The position numbers and the translations under genes were made by a program. A stretch of DNA of 64,000 bases from Microbispora corallina (GTDB lineage Bacteria > Actinomycetota > Actinomycetes > Streptosporangiales > Streptosporangiaceae): the NCBI RefSeq assembly GCF_016863035.1, contig NZ_BOOC01000021.1:54929-118928 (forward strand), in the 5' to 3' direction. Numbering within the stretch: the first letter of the stretch is position 1; each line of letters opens with the position of its first letter. Below the pieces are notes generated by a model, which was given only the letters and a program-made list of their open reading frames with translations, was not told where the DNA came from and did no database searches. Positions 32,021-40,342 of this stretch are shown here, piece by piece.

Positions 32021-33433
32021 TCAGGCGGCCTGGACGGCGTCCCTGGCGACGGCCGCGCCGCGCAGCATGCCGGCCACCGCGGCCGCCACGCCGTCCTGGC
32101 CGCGCTCGCCGGAGCCGGCGTCCGGGGAGCGCCCCGCCCGCACGAGCGCGTCGGCGAGCTCGGCCCGCAGGTGGGCCGGGAGCCAGGACGACTCGATGTG
32201 GCAGCCCTCCGACACCGCCAGCGCCCTCCGGAGGTGGAACACGGCCTCCTCCGGCCGGGCGGCGGCCAGCACCGCCCGGGCCGCGTGCACGAACAGCGCG
32301 GTCTCCCGGTCGCCCCGGTCGAGCCCCGCCAGGGGCTCCCGCACCGCCCCGGACAGGGCGAGGATCCAGGCCCGCTGCGCCAGGTGCCGGTCGCGCCGGA
32401 GGTCGCGGTCCTCCGCCTGGAGGGCACGCGTCAGCAGCAGGTCGCCGGCCTCCTGCGGGCGTCCGAGGCCGAAGGCGGCGACGAGGGCGCGCGCGAACGT
32501 GAGCCCGGCCGGTTCGAGGCCCGCCGCCGGGTCGCTCTCGGCGTCGCGCGGTGAGGCGGCCCGCTCCAGGAAGCGGGCGGCGTCCCCGCCGCGGCCGCGC
32601 AGCAGCAGGACGACGGCCCACACGTCGGCGATCTCGGCCGAGGCCCGCTGCCACAGCGCCAGCCGGCACAGCTCCTCCGCGAGGTCGAGGCCGAGGCAGG
32701 ACCATGCTCGGCGGGCGGCCGCCGCGGCGTCGGCCGCGCCGCGCGGCAGCCAGGGATCGTCGCCGCGCGGCTCCGCCGTCTCCCACCGGCCCCGCCGCTC
32801 GGTCAGGCACCGGACGAGCCCGGCGTCGACCAGCTCGCGCAGCCGCCGCGGCACCCCGCCGGTCAGCGTGTGCACCGCCGCCGTCGTGGCGGCCCGTACG
32901 GGACCGCCCACGATCCGCGAGAGGACGGCGGCGACGTCGCGCTGCCCGAGCGGCGGCAGGACGAGGGTGACCAGGCCGCGCTCGTACAGCAGGCAGTCGG
33001 TGGGGTCGGGCCGCGAGAGGCGCTCCCCGGTCGTCCTGGTCACCACGAGGGCGGCCGCGTGCGACCGGTTGAGCGCGCGCAGCGTGAGGAGCGTGGCGTG
33101 GTCGGCCAGGTGCGCGTCGTCGAGGGTGACGAGCAGCCGCCGGCCGCCGGCGAGCAGGCGCAGGCCGCGCGCCGCCTCCTCGGGGGTCGCCGACGAGGGG
33201 AGCGCGGGCGGGAGCACGCCGCGCAGGGCGGCCATCGGCGCTGTCCCGCGCGGGCGCAGCCGCAGCACGAGGTAGCCGCGCCGCTCGGCGAGGCCGACCG
33301 CGGTCCGCAGCATCGCGGTGCGCCCGGTGCCGGGCGCCCCGGTGATGACGACGGGCCCCGACGCGGGCCGGTCCAGCACGCTCACCAGCTGAGCCGTCTG
33401 CTCTGTCCTGCTCACGTACGGCCAGGTCGCCAT
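32021..33433 (-). CDS. STAND/LAL-like ATPase without helix-turn-helix, altered Walker A
   Basis: A 470-residue protein resembling the N-terminal half of large LuxR (LAL) regulators: YVSRTEQTAQLVSVLDR, a P-loop VVITGAPGTGRTAML in which the expected GKT reads GRT, Walker B LLVTLDDAHLADHATLL, and a long helical TPR-like tail (ARALVAAFGLGRPQEAGDLL ...). No LuxR DNA-binding domain remains at the C-terminus, and the length is about half that of LAL proteins. The Lys-to-Arg change in the P-loop may impair ATP hydrolysis. It may be a truncated remnant or a regulator acting through protein contacts. ATG 33433 is used because the upstream extension is basic and lacks a binding site. Confidence 0.7.
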   Translation of the reverse strand: MATWPYVSRTEQTAQLVSVLDRPASGPVVITGAPGTGRTAMLRTAVGLAERRGYLVLRLRPRGTAPMAALRGVLPPALPSSATPEEAARGLRLLAGGRRLLVTLDDAHLADHATLLTLRALNRSHAAALVVTRTTGERLSRPDPTDCLLYERGLVTLVLPPLGQRDVAAVLSRIVGGPVRAATTAAVHTLTGGVPRRLRELVDAGLVRCLTERRGRWETAEPRGDDPWLPRGAADAAAAARRAWSCLGLDLAEELCRLALWQRASAEIADVWAVVLLLRGRGGDAARFLERAASPRDAESDPAAGLEPAGLTFARALVAAFGLGRPQEAGDLLLTRALQAEDRDLRRDRHLAQRAWILALSGAVREPLAGLDRGDRETALFVHAARAVLAAARPEEAVFHLRRALAVSEGCHIESSWLPAHLRAELADALVRAGRSPDAGSGERGQDGVAAAVAGMLRGAAVARDAVQAA

Positions 33434-33543
33434 GGCTGCCCCCGGACGGGATGTGGGATATTGCCAGACCTTTTCCGGTCGGCGCACGCCCGGTCAACGC
33501 CGAGCTAACGGAATGCGCCCGCCTGGGGATCGCCGACGCCAAT

Positions 33544-33564
33544 GCTGGCATTGGCAATGCCAGC
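33544..33564. promoter_or_regulatory. Perfect inverted repeat upstream of membrane protein
   Basis: GCTGGCATT-GGC-AATGCCAGC, nine-base arms, in the 217-base divergent gap between the ATPase gene and the membrane protein gene. It may be an operator. The absence of a following U-run argues against a terminator. Confidence 0.5.
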
Positions 33565-33650
33565 GTCAACGCGCTCTGTTCACGGGAGGGCGCGCGTTCG
33601 AGGCTTCCTTTTGACCGCAATTGCGTAGCTACCCGGAGGGTGCGTCAGCC

Positions 33651-34688
33651 GTGAGCGATGTGTTGGCCGTCGTGCTGGGAATCGCGCTGATCCTCACCGT
33701 GTGGAGCAGCGTCCTGCGTACGGTGATGACCCCCCAGACCCGGTCGTCGCGCGTGGCGCTGTGGACCCTGCGCGCGGTGACGACGGCGGGTCATCTCCTC
33801 GCCCGGCGGCTGCCGCGGACCGGGCGACAGCGGGTGCTGGAGCTGTGCGCCCCGGCGGCGGTCTTCAGCATGGCGGCGGCCTGGCTCGCGGCGTCGTTCG
33901 CCGGCTTCGGGCTGGTGGCGGCAGGCCTGTACGGCGTGCGACCCCATCCGGACGACCTCGCCGAGGTCTTCCTGATGCGCTCGCCGGGCGCCGCCCTCGC
34001 GGCCGCCGCCTGGCTGTCGTCCGCGCTGATGCTCGCGGCGTTCACCGCGCACCTTCTGCGGATCATCGACGCCTTCGGCCGCCGGGAGCGGTTCGTGGCC
34101 CGGCTCGCGGGGCAGGCCATACGCCCGCCGGACGCCGAGGCCGTGCTCGCGGGGTACGTCAGGTCCGGCTCGCGCGACCACCTTGACGACCTGTTCGCCG
34201 AGTGGGCCGGGTGGCTGGCCGACGTCGGCAGCAGCCACGTGGCCTACCCCGTCCTGACGTTCCAGCGCCCGGCGGGGCGGCTGTGCTGGCTCAAGGCCGC
34301 CGTCATCGTGATGGACGCGGCCGCGCTCACCGAGGCGGTCGCCCCGGACTGGGCGCCCCCGCACGCGCGTACCGTGCTCGACACCGGCACCCACTGCCTC
34401 CAGCGGGTCGCGGCGCAACTCGGCGTCGTGGTCCACCCCGCGGTCGTGAGCCTGCAGGGCCGTGAGGAGCGGGCCTTCGCCGACACGATGCGGCTCGCGG
34501 TCGGGGCCGGTCTGCCCCGTGAGCGGGACGAGCGGACGGCGGAGATCGTCTTCCAGGACCTGCGCAGGCGGTACGCGCCCTACTCGACGGGCATCGCCGC
34601 CCGCATCTTCTACGAGAGCGACACCTATGAGTCTCCCCCCGACGACGGCGTCGGCGCAGCGGAGAGCGACACGCCCCTGGCGTGCTGA
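33651..34688 (+). CDS. Membrane protein of unknown function
   Basis: A 345-residue protein I do not recognise by name. The first third has four hydrophobic helices: VSDVLAVVLGIALILTVWSS, APAAVFSMAAAWLAASFAGF, AALAAAAWLSSALMLAAFTA and a preceding VVAAGLYG segment. The segment SVLRTVMTPQTRSSRVALW resembles the start of actinobacterial ion-channel-like proteins, but no potassium selectivity motif follows. The C-terminal ~200 residues are soluble and helical (LFAEWAGWLADVGSSHVAYP, RYAPYSTGIAARIFYE). The GTG at 33651 is chosen rather than a TTG ten codons earlier; GGAGGG lies 12-17 bases before it. The IS701-like gene follows after 30 bases and may be cotranscribed. Confidence 0.65.
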   Translation: MSDVLAVVLGIALILTVWSSVLRTVMTPQTRSSRVALWTLRAVTTAGHLLARRLPRTGRQRVLELCAPAAVFSMAAAWLAASFAGFGLVAAGLYGVRPHPDDLAEVFLMRSPGAALAAAAWLSSALMLAAFTAHLLRIIDAFGRRERFVARLAGQAIRPPDAEAVLAGYVRSGSRDHLDDLFAEWAGWLADVGSSHVAYPVLTFQRPAGRLCWLKAAVIVMDAAALTEAVAPDWAPPHARTVLDTGTHCLQRVAAQLGVVVHPAVVSLQGREERAFADTMRLAVGAGLPRERDERTAEIVFQDLRRRYAPYSTGIAARIFYESDTYESPPDDGVGAAESDTPLAC

Positions 34689-34718
34689 CACGCCCGCCCA
34701 CCTATCCCGGGACGGCCC

Positions 34719-35858
34719 ATGATCACCCGACCTGACATGTACGCGTCCGCCGACCGATTCGAGCTGGCCGACTTCTGCCAGCGCCTGTTCTCCTCCTTCG
34801 CCCGTTCCGACCAGCGCCGCTGGGCGGAGGTGTACGTCCGGGGCCTGGCCTCGGTCCCCGGCCGCAAGTCGATCCGGCGCATCTCCGAGCAGGTGGTCGG
34901 CTGGCCCGCCGACCAGTCGCTCCAGCAGTTCCTCAACCAGAGCCCGTGGCGCTGGGAACCCGTACGGCGCCTGCTGGCCCGCGAGCTGGCCGCCTCGGCG
35001 CGGCCGCGGGCCTGGGTCGCCGAGGAGGTCGTTTTCCCCAAGAACGGCACCCAGTCCGTGGGCGTCGCCAAACAGTACGCGCACTCCGCGGGGCGGGTGC
35101 TCAACTGCCAGCTCGGGCTGAGCGTGCTGCTGGCGAGCGAGGAGGGCGCGTGCCCCGTCAACTGGCGGCTGCTGCTCCCCCGGTCGTGGGACGACGACGC
35201 CCGGAGGAGGGCGGTCGCCCACCTCCCCCCGGCCGAACGGGCCCGCCCCCGATGGCACCACCTGCTCGACGCGCTCGACGAGATGGCCGAGTGGGAGCTG
35301 CCGGCCGCGCCCGTGATCGTGGACGCCCGGCAGAGCCCCCGCATCGAGCCCCTTGTGCGCGGCCTCGAGGAGCGCGGCGTGCGCTACCTCATCCGCGTCG
35401 ACGAGCGGACGCAGGTGGGCGTCGCGGGGAAGGCGTGCACCGCCGGGCAGGCCGCCGCGGGGGCGGCGGGACCGAACGCGCAGACCCTCAACTGGCGGCA
35501 CGGCCACGGGAGGGCGATGTGCCGGTTCACGGCGGTGCCGGTCGCCGGCTCGGCCACCCCGTACGAGATCGGCCGCGGGCGCAAGCGGGTGGTGGCCGAG
35601 TGGGCGCCGGGGCGGGTGCCGCCCGCCCGCCTGTGGCTGACCGATCTCGCCCAGGCCCGGCTGCCCGAGCTCATCGGCCTCATCGGGCTGCGTGAGCGGG
35701 CCCGCGGCGACCTGGCCCGGCTGGCGGAGGAGTACGGGCTGCGGCACTTCGAGGGCCGGTCGTTCCGCGGCTGGCACCACCACGTGACCCTGGTGTCGGT
35801 CGCGCACGCCCACCGCCTGCTCGCCGCGCCCAGCGGGGAGGCCGACCGGTCGGCCTGA
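34719..35858 (+). CDS. IS701-family transposase-like protein, probably domesticated
   Basis: A 379-residue protein covering the whole IS701-type DDE fold (IS701 transposases are ~400). It has RKSIRRISEQVVG, WVAEEVVFPKNGTQSVGVAKQY, CPVNWRLLLPRSWDDD, VIVDARQSPRIEPLVRGLEERG and FEGRSFRGWHHHVTLVSVAH. In active IS701 enzymes the first catalytic motif is D-D-T-G-F-P-K-K-G; here it is EEVVFPKNG, so the first Asp is Glu. The second Asp (VDAR) and the C-terminal Glu region remain. No terminal inverted repeats or target duplication flank the gene. Similar proteins occur as fixed genes inside antibiotic clusters, where they are thought to act as regulators. It precedes an XRE gene and a polyketide synthase here. 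Confidence 0.8.
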   Translation: MITRPDMYASADRFELADFCQRLFSSFARSDQRRWAEVYVRGLASVPGRKSIRRISEQVVGWPADQSLQQFLNQSPWRWEPVRRLLARELAASARPRAWVAEEVVFPKNGTQSVGVAKQYAHSAGRVLNCQLGLSVLLASEEGACPVNWRLLLPRSWDDDARRRAVAHLPPAERARPRWHHLLDALDEMAEWELPAAPVIVDARQSPRIEPLVRGLEERGVRYLIRVDERTQVGVAGKACTAGQAAAGAAGPNAQTLNWRHGHGRAMCRFTAVPVAGSATPYEIGRGRKRVVAEWAPGRVPPARLWLTDLAQARLPELIGLIGLRERARGDLARLAEEYGLRHFEGRSFRGWHHHVTLVSVAHAHRLLAAPSGEADRSA

Positions 35859-35965
35859 CCGGGAAACGAATCGGCAGGGTTACCGCCCGAAACGAGCCGG
35901 TAACAAATTCCGGGGGTGAATGGGACGTCCCGTCTTTCGCGCGCGGGAGGCCGCCTACCGAGGAC

Positions 35966-35994
35966 TTCACCTGACGATGTGACTTCGGGATAAT
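35966..35994 (+). promoter_or_regulatory. Putative promoter of the XRE gene
   Basis: TTCACC (35966-35971), a 17-base spacer, and GATAAT (35989-35994) form a vegetative-type promoter in the 200-base gap after the IS701-like gene. Transcription would begin near 36001, which rules out an upstream in-frame start at 35993 and supports the one at 36059. Confidence 0.45.
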
Positions 35995-36058
35995 GCGTAG
36001 CATTGACGTCCCGGAGTCGAAACCTCGGGGTGCGGCTCCGAGCATAGTGCGGCGGTCG

Positions 36059-36889
36059 ATGGGGGATGCCGTGGCCGACAGGAGCGAGAACAGACAGGAG
36101 CTCGCTCAGTTTCTGCGTAATCGCCGTGCCCGCATAACCCCGCAACAGGCGGGCCTTCCGACGGGCGTCCATCGGCGGACGAAGGGCCTGCGGCGGGAGG
36201 AGGTGGCCGTCCTCGCCGGGCTCAGCCCGACCTGGTACACGTACCTGGAGCAGGGACGGGACATCCACCCCTCGCCGCAGGTCCTCGACAGCCTGGCCCG
36301 CGTGCTCGGCCTCACCGAGGACGAACGGGTCTACATCCACCGGCTCGCGTTCGGCCGGTCCCCGGCGGGGACCGCCGACGGCGGCCGGACGGACGAGGAG
36401 CTGGTCGCGCAGGTGGTGGAGGTGGCCGGGCTGAGCCCCTGGCCGGTCTACGCCGGCAACCAGTACGGCGACGTCGTGGCCTGGAACGCGGCCGCGGCCG
36501 AGTGGTACACCGACTTCGGGCGGCTGCCGCGCGACCGCAGGAACATGCTGTGGTGGATGCTCACCGACCCCGAGGCCAGGGAACGGCTGGTCGACTGGGC
36601 CGACGAGACCCTCGACGTGATCGCCCGGCTGAGGGTCGCCTACGCCAGCAGGACGGCCGACCGCAGGATGAGCGCGCTGGTCCGCGACCTGGAGGCCGCG
36701 AGCGCCGACTTCCGGTGCTGGTGGAACGAGCACCACGTGCGCGGCCAGCGCCTGCGCTCCCGCACGCTGGTCGCGCCCGGGTTGGGGAAGCGCACGTTCC
36801 ACCTCGCGGTGCTGAATCTCGTCGACAGTCCGCCCCACTCCGTCGTCCTTCATCTGCCCATTGACGGTGCATTGCCCGGCCCCACCTGA
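36059..36889 (+). CDS. XRE-family regulator with MmyB-type ligand-binding domain
   Basis: A 276-residue regulator of the same family as the one at 6531. The helix-turn-helix has GLRREEVAVLAGLSPTWYTY and LEQGRDIHPSPQVLDSLARV. The MmyB domain has PVYAGNQYGDVVAWNAAAAEW, NMLWWMLTDPEARERLVDW and GKRTFHLAVLNLVDSP. In MmyB proteins the C-terminal pocket binds a fatty-acid-like ligand. The ATG at 36059 is used because a putative promoter lies just upstream. A GTG at 36071 preceded by GGGGGA is an alternative. The two XRE proteins are paralogues but not near-identical. It stands next to the polyketide synthase and may regulate it. Confidence 0.85.
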   Translation: MGDAVADRSENRQELAQFLRNRRARITPQQAGLPTGVHRRTKGLRREEVAVLAGLSPTWYTYLEQGRDIHPSPQVLDSLARVLGLTEDERVYIHRLAFGRSPAGTADGGRTDEELVAQVVEVAGLSPWPVYAGNQYGDVVAWNAAAAEWYTDFGRLPRDRRNMLWWMLTDPEARERLVDWADETLDVIARLRVAYASRTADRRMSALVRDLEAASADFRCWWNEHHVRGQRLRSRTLVAPGLGKRTFHLAVLNLVDSPPHSVVLHLPIDGALPGPT

Positions 36890-37076
36890 GGGCAATTCGC
36901 CGCCTTTATCGCTCATTCCGTTATCTCTGCATGGACGTCCTCACTCGACCTGCCCGAGTGTTGGGGATCACATATCGACGATGCCGGCGAGAAATGGCCC
37001 GGCTCGTGATCCCGGCCTTCGACTCCCGTCGCGGGCCGGCTGCCGCGAAACGTGCCACCGGATGAGGGGGAAACCC

Positions 37077-37214
37077 ATGAAGGCGAATTGCGCGGACCAC
37101 ACCGGACGCCACGGCGGCGGGGACCGGCCCTCCCCGGACGGGGTGCGGCGGGCCCCGGGAGATCGCGGCAGGCGGCCGCGACCAGCCGTCGGCCCGGAGG
37201 AGGTGGCGGCATGA
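37077..37214 (+). CDS. 45-residue small ORF coupled to the polyketide synthase
   Basis: Begins MKANCADHTGRHGGGDRPSP and ends PRPAVGPEEVAA. The peptide is basic, rich in Gly, Arg and Pro, and has no membrane segment. GAGGGGGA stands 6 bases before the ATG, and its TGA overlaps the synthase ATG (ATGA). Codon use in the first six codons (AAG, AAT, TGC) is less GC-rich than in the rest. It may set the translation rate of the synthase or act as an upstream leader; it resembles the 33-residue ORF before the exporter in arrangement only. Confidence 0.45.
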   Translation: MKANCADHTGRHGGGDRPSPDGVRRAPGDRGRRPRPAVGPEEVAA

Positions 37215-40200
37215 GCGCGAACCCGGAGCCCGCCCGTGATCCCATCGCCATCATCGGAGCGGGGTGCCGTCTTCCGGGGGCCGCCGGTCCCTCGGCGTTC
37301 TGGGATCTGCTGGAGGGCGAGTGCGACACCGTGGGGGAGATCCCGGCCGACCGGTTGCCGGCCCAGGTCCGCGACCGCATCGGCACCCGCTCCGGAGGCT
37401 TCCTCGACGGCATCGACCGCTTCGACGCCGCGTTCTTCTCGATCTCCCCGCACGAGGCCCTGCGCATCGACCCCCAGCACCGCCTGCTCATCGAGGTGAC
37501 CTGGGAGGCGATCGAGGACGCGGGCATCCCGGCCCGCAGGCTGGCAGGCACGCGGACCGCGGTCTACACGAGCTGCCTGTGGTCGGACTACTGGGACCGG
37601 CTGCGCAGGGCCGGGCTGTACGACATGCACGCCGCGATCGGCGGGGGCAACTGGGGCAACCTGCCCGGGCGCATCTCCTACCTGTTCGACCTGCGGGGCC
37701 CCAGCATGAGCGTGGAGGCCACCTGCTCCACCTCGCTCGTGGCGGTCCACCTGGCCTGCCGTGAGCTGTGGGCGGGCCGCACCGACATGGCCATCGTGGG
37801 CGGCGTCAACCTCTTGCTCGCGCCCGACATCTACATCGGGCTGTCCGACGCGGGCATCCTGTCCCCCCGAGGCCGCTGCCGGTTCGGGGACGCCGGGGCA
37901 GACGGCTACGTGCGCAGCGAGGCGGCCGTGTCCCTCCTGCTCAAGCCGTACAGCCGGGCGGTGGCCGACGGCGACCGCATCTACGCCTCCATCATCGGGA
38001 CCGCCGTCAACAGCAACGGCAGGGGCGCCGGGACGCTGATCGCCGCCGGCGTCCAGGGCCAGGAGGCGATGCTGCGGGAGGCCTACGACGACGCGGGGAT
38101 CTCGCCCGGGCAGGTCGAGTACGTCGAGGCCCACGGCCCGGGGACGCCGTCCGGCGACCTCACCGAGCTGACCGCGCTCGGGCGGGTCCTGGGCGAGGGC
38201 CGGGAGCCCGGCCGCCGGTGCCTGGTCGGCTCGGCCAAGTCCAACATCGGGCACGGCGAGGGCGCGGCCGGGCTGGTCGGACTCCTCAAGACCGCGCTGG
38301 CGCTGCGGCACCGGACCATCCCCGCCACTTTGCACGTGAAGCAGCCGCACCCGGTGTTCGACGAGCCGGGGATGCCGATGGAGCTGGTGCGGCGTACCCA
38401 GGCGTGGCCGGAGCGGCCGTGGCCGGCGACCGCGGGGGTCAGCTCGTTCGGGCTGTCGGCGACCAACGCCCACGTCGTGCTGACCGAGGCGCCCACGCCC
38501 GTCCCCGCGCCCCGCCGCCGCCGGGCCGCCGCCTACCTCCTGCCCCTGTCGGCCCCGGACGCCCGCGCGCTCCCCGCGCTCGCCCGGCGCTACGCGGGAG
38601 CCCTGCCGGCGACCGGCCTCCACGACCTCTGTTACAGCGCCGGCGACCGCCGCACCCACCACGACCACCGGATGGCCGCGGTCGGGTCGGGCCCGCGCGA
38701 GCTGGCGGCGTCGCTGCGCTCGTTCGGCTCCGGCGCGGTGCCCCAGTCCGTCGTCCTCGGGAACTCGCCGGCCGGGACCCCGCCCCGGGTGGTGTACGTC
38801 TTCCCCGGTCAGGGCGCCCAGTGGACGGGCATGGCCCGCGGTCTGATGAGCGAGAGCCAGGTCTTCGCGCGCCGCCTGCGGGAGTGCGACAGGGCGATCC
38901 GCGACGAGTCCGGCTGGTCGGTGATCGACCGGCTCCGCGACGACCGCCCGCTCTCCGGCACCGACGAGATCCAGCCCACGCTGTGGGCCGTCCAGGTCGC
39001 GCTCGCCGCGGTGTGGGACGCGTGGGGGATCCGGCCCGACCTCGTGATCGGCCACAGCATGGGCGAGATCGCCGCCGCGACCGTCGCCGGCGCCCTCACC
39101 GTACGGCAGGGGGCGGCCGTGGTGTGCCGCAGGAGCCACCTGCTCGCCGGGCTCGGCCGCAGCGGGGCCATGTGGGCGGTCCACCTCGACGAGCACCAGG
39201 CGCGCGAGGCCATCGGCGACCGGTCCGAGCGCGTGTGCGTCGGCGTCGTCAACAGCTCCCACTCCTGCGTCCTGGCCGGGGACGCCGACGCCGTCGCCGA
39301 GGTGGTCGAGCCGCTGCGCCGCAGCGGGGTGTTCTGCAAGCAGGTGCAGGTCGACTACGCCTCGCACGCCCCCCAGGTCGAGCCGATCAGGGACGCCCTG
39401 CTGAACGCGCTGGCCGACATCCGGCCGCGGGCCGGGTCCGTCCCCCTCCACTCCACGCTGCTCGACGAGGTCGTGGACGGCTCGGGGATGGACGCCGCGT
39501 ACTGGATGGAGAACCTGCGCCGTCCCGTGCGTTTCGCGTCCGCCGTCCGGTCCGTCCTGTCCGGCGGCGAACCCGTCCTGTTCGTCGAGATGAGCCCGCA
39601 TCCGCTGCTGACCGCGGCGGTCGAGGACGAGATCGCTGCCGCTCCCGTCGCCGCGACCGCCGTCCCGTCCGTGCAGCGGGACGAGCCTGAGCTGGAGTGC
39701 CTGCTCCGCGGCCTGGCCGTCGCGTACGTCCGGGGCTGCGACCCGGACTGGAGCCGGGTCTACCCCGGCGCGCGGTACGTGGCCCTGCCCCACTACCCCT
39801 GGCAGCACCGGCGGTTCTGGGTCGACGTCCCGGACGACCCCGCGCTCACGGCCCCCGGGACGGGGGACGCCGGGGCGCCGGACACCGTGGTGCCGGACAC
39901 TGTGGTTCCGGACACCGTGGCCGATCTCGTCCCTGCCGCGGACGCCGCGGTCCCGGCGCCCGAGGGTCCGTTCGAAGGCGCGGAGCTGGCCACCTCGTCG
40001 CTGGACGCCGTCACCCAGTACCTCGTCCTGCGGTCCGCGAGCATCCTCGGCATGTCACCCGAGGAGGTCGACCTGGACGTCCCCCTCACCGTCCACGGGC
40101 TCGACTCGGTCCTCGCCGCCAAGCTCAGCGCCCAGATCAAGGCGGACCTCGGCGTACACGTCCGGGTGGGAGAGCTGCTGCGGCACCGCCCGCTGGGCCT

Positions 40201-40270
40201 GCTCACCGGAGAGCTCTACGAGGCGGCCGCCCAGGGCGGGCGGACGTCCGTCGCGGAGCCGGCGTCCTAG
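37211..40270 (+). CDS. Type I polyketide synthase, single module KS-AT-ACP
   Basis: A 1019-residue synthase. The KS (about residues 10-440) has the active Cys 172 in VEATCSTSLVAVH, the first His in VEAHGPGTPSGD (usual GTGT is GPGT) and the second in KSNIGHGEGAAGL. The AT (about 545-840) has the nucleophile Ser 616 in GHSMGEIAAATV and YASH at 716-719, the motif associated with methylmalonyl-CoA. The ACP (about 935-1010) carries the pantetheine Ser 966 in HGLDSV. There is no KR, DH, ER or thioesterase. An AT-ACP linker with three VPDTV repeats is present. No docking helices are clear. It lies alone, so it may extend a starter made elsewhere or act iteratively with trans tailoring enzymes. The ATG overlaps a 45-residue ORF. 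Confidence 0.9.
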   Translation: MSANPEPARDPIAIIGAGCRLPGAAGPSAFWDLLEGECDTVGEIPADRLPAQVRDRIGTRSGGFLDGIDRFDAAFFSISPHEALRIDPQHRLLIEVTWEAIEDAGIPARRLAGTRTAVYTSCLWSDYWDRLRRAGLYDMHAAIGGGNWGNLPGRISYLFDLRGPSMSVEATCSTSLVAVHLACRELWAGRTDMAIVGGVNLLLAPDIYIGLSDAGILSPRGRCRFGDAGADGYVRSEAAVSLLLKPYSRAVADGDRIYASIIGTAVNSNGRGAGTLIAAGVQGQEAMLREAYDDAGISPGQVEYVEAHGPGTPSGDLTELTALGRVLGEGREPGRRCLVGSAKSNIGHGEGAAGLVGLLKTALALRHRTIPATLHVKQPHPVFDEPGMPMELVRRTQAWPERPWPATAGVSSFGLSATNAHVVLTEAPTPVPAPRRRRAAAYLLPLSAPDARALPALARRYAGALPATGLHDLCYSAGDRRTHHDHRMAAVGSGPRELAASLRSFGSGAVPQSVVLGNSPAGTPPRVVYVFPGQGAQWTGMARGLMSESQVFARRLRECDRAIRDESGWSVIDRLRDDRPLSGTDEIQPTLWAVQVALAAVWDAWGIRPDLVIGHSMGEIAAATVAGALTVRQGAAVVCRRSHLLAGLGRSGAMWAVHLDEHQAREAIGDRSERVCVGVVNSSHSCVLAGDADAVAEVVEPLRRSGVFCKQVQVDYASHAPQVEPIRDALLNALADIRPRAGSVPLHSTLLDEVVDGSGMDAAYWMENLRRPVRFASAVRSVLSGGEPVLFVEMSPHPLLTAAVEDEIAAAPVAATAVPSVQRDEPELECLLRGLAVAYVRGCDPDWSRVYPGARYVALPHYPWQHRRFWVDVPDDPALTAPGTGDAGAPDTVVPDTVVPDTVADLVPAADAAVPAPEGPFEGAELATSSLDAVTQYLVLRSASILGMSPEEVDLDVPLTVHGLDSVLAAKLSAQIKADLGVHVRVGELLRHRPLGLLTGELYEAAAQGGRTSVAEPAS
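39875..39919. repeat. Three tandem 15-bp units in the PKS linker
   Basis: Three consecutive 15-base units encoding (A/V)PDTV repeats lie at 39875-39919 in the AT-ACP linker. The units differ at two or three wobble or first positions. This is the third in-frame minisatellite in the window after 5543 and 24222. Confidence 0.8.
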
Positions 40271-40285
40271 GATCCGCCCGCTCCC

Positions 40286-40317
40286 GGGCCCGGCCGCGTC
40301 CCCCGGCGGCCGGGCCC
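40286..40317. terminator. Bidirectional terminator hairpin
   Basis: Perfect 12-base arms (40286-40297 and 40306-40317) with an 8-base loop, between the convergent ends of the polyketide synthase and the leftward transporter gene. It is suited to stop both transcripts. Confidence 0.75.
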
Positions 40318-40342
40318 TCCCGCTCCACGCCGGGAGGGCCGC

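Noticed and set aside
34719..35858. Active insertion sequence
   Set aside because: The first catalytic Asp is replaced and no terminal inverted repeats or target-site duplication were found on either side.
36942..36960. CACTCG-N7-CGAGTG as terminator of the XRE gene
   Set aside because: The stem is only six pairs, there is no U-run, and it lies 50 bases after the stop. Too weak to list as a feature.
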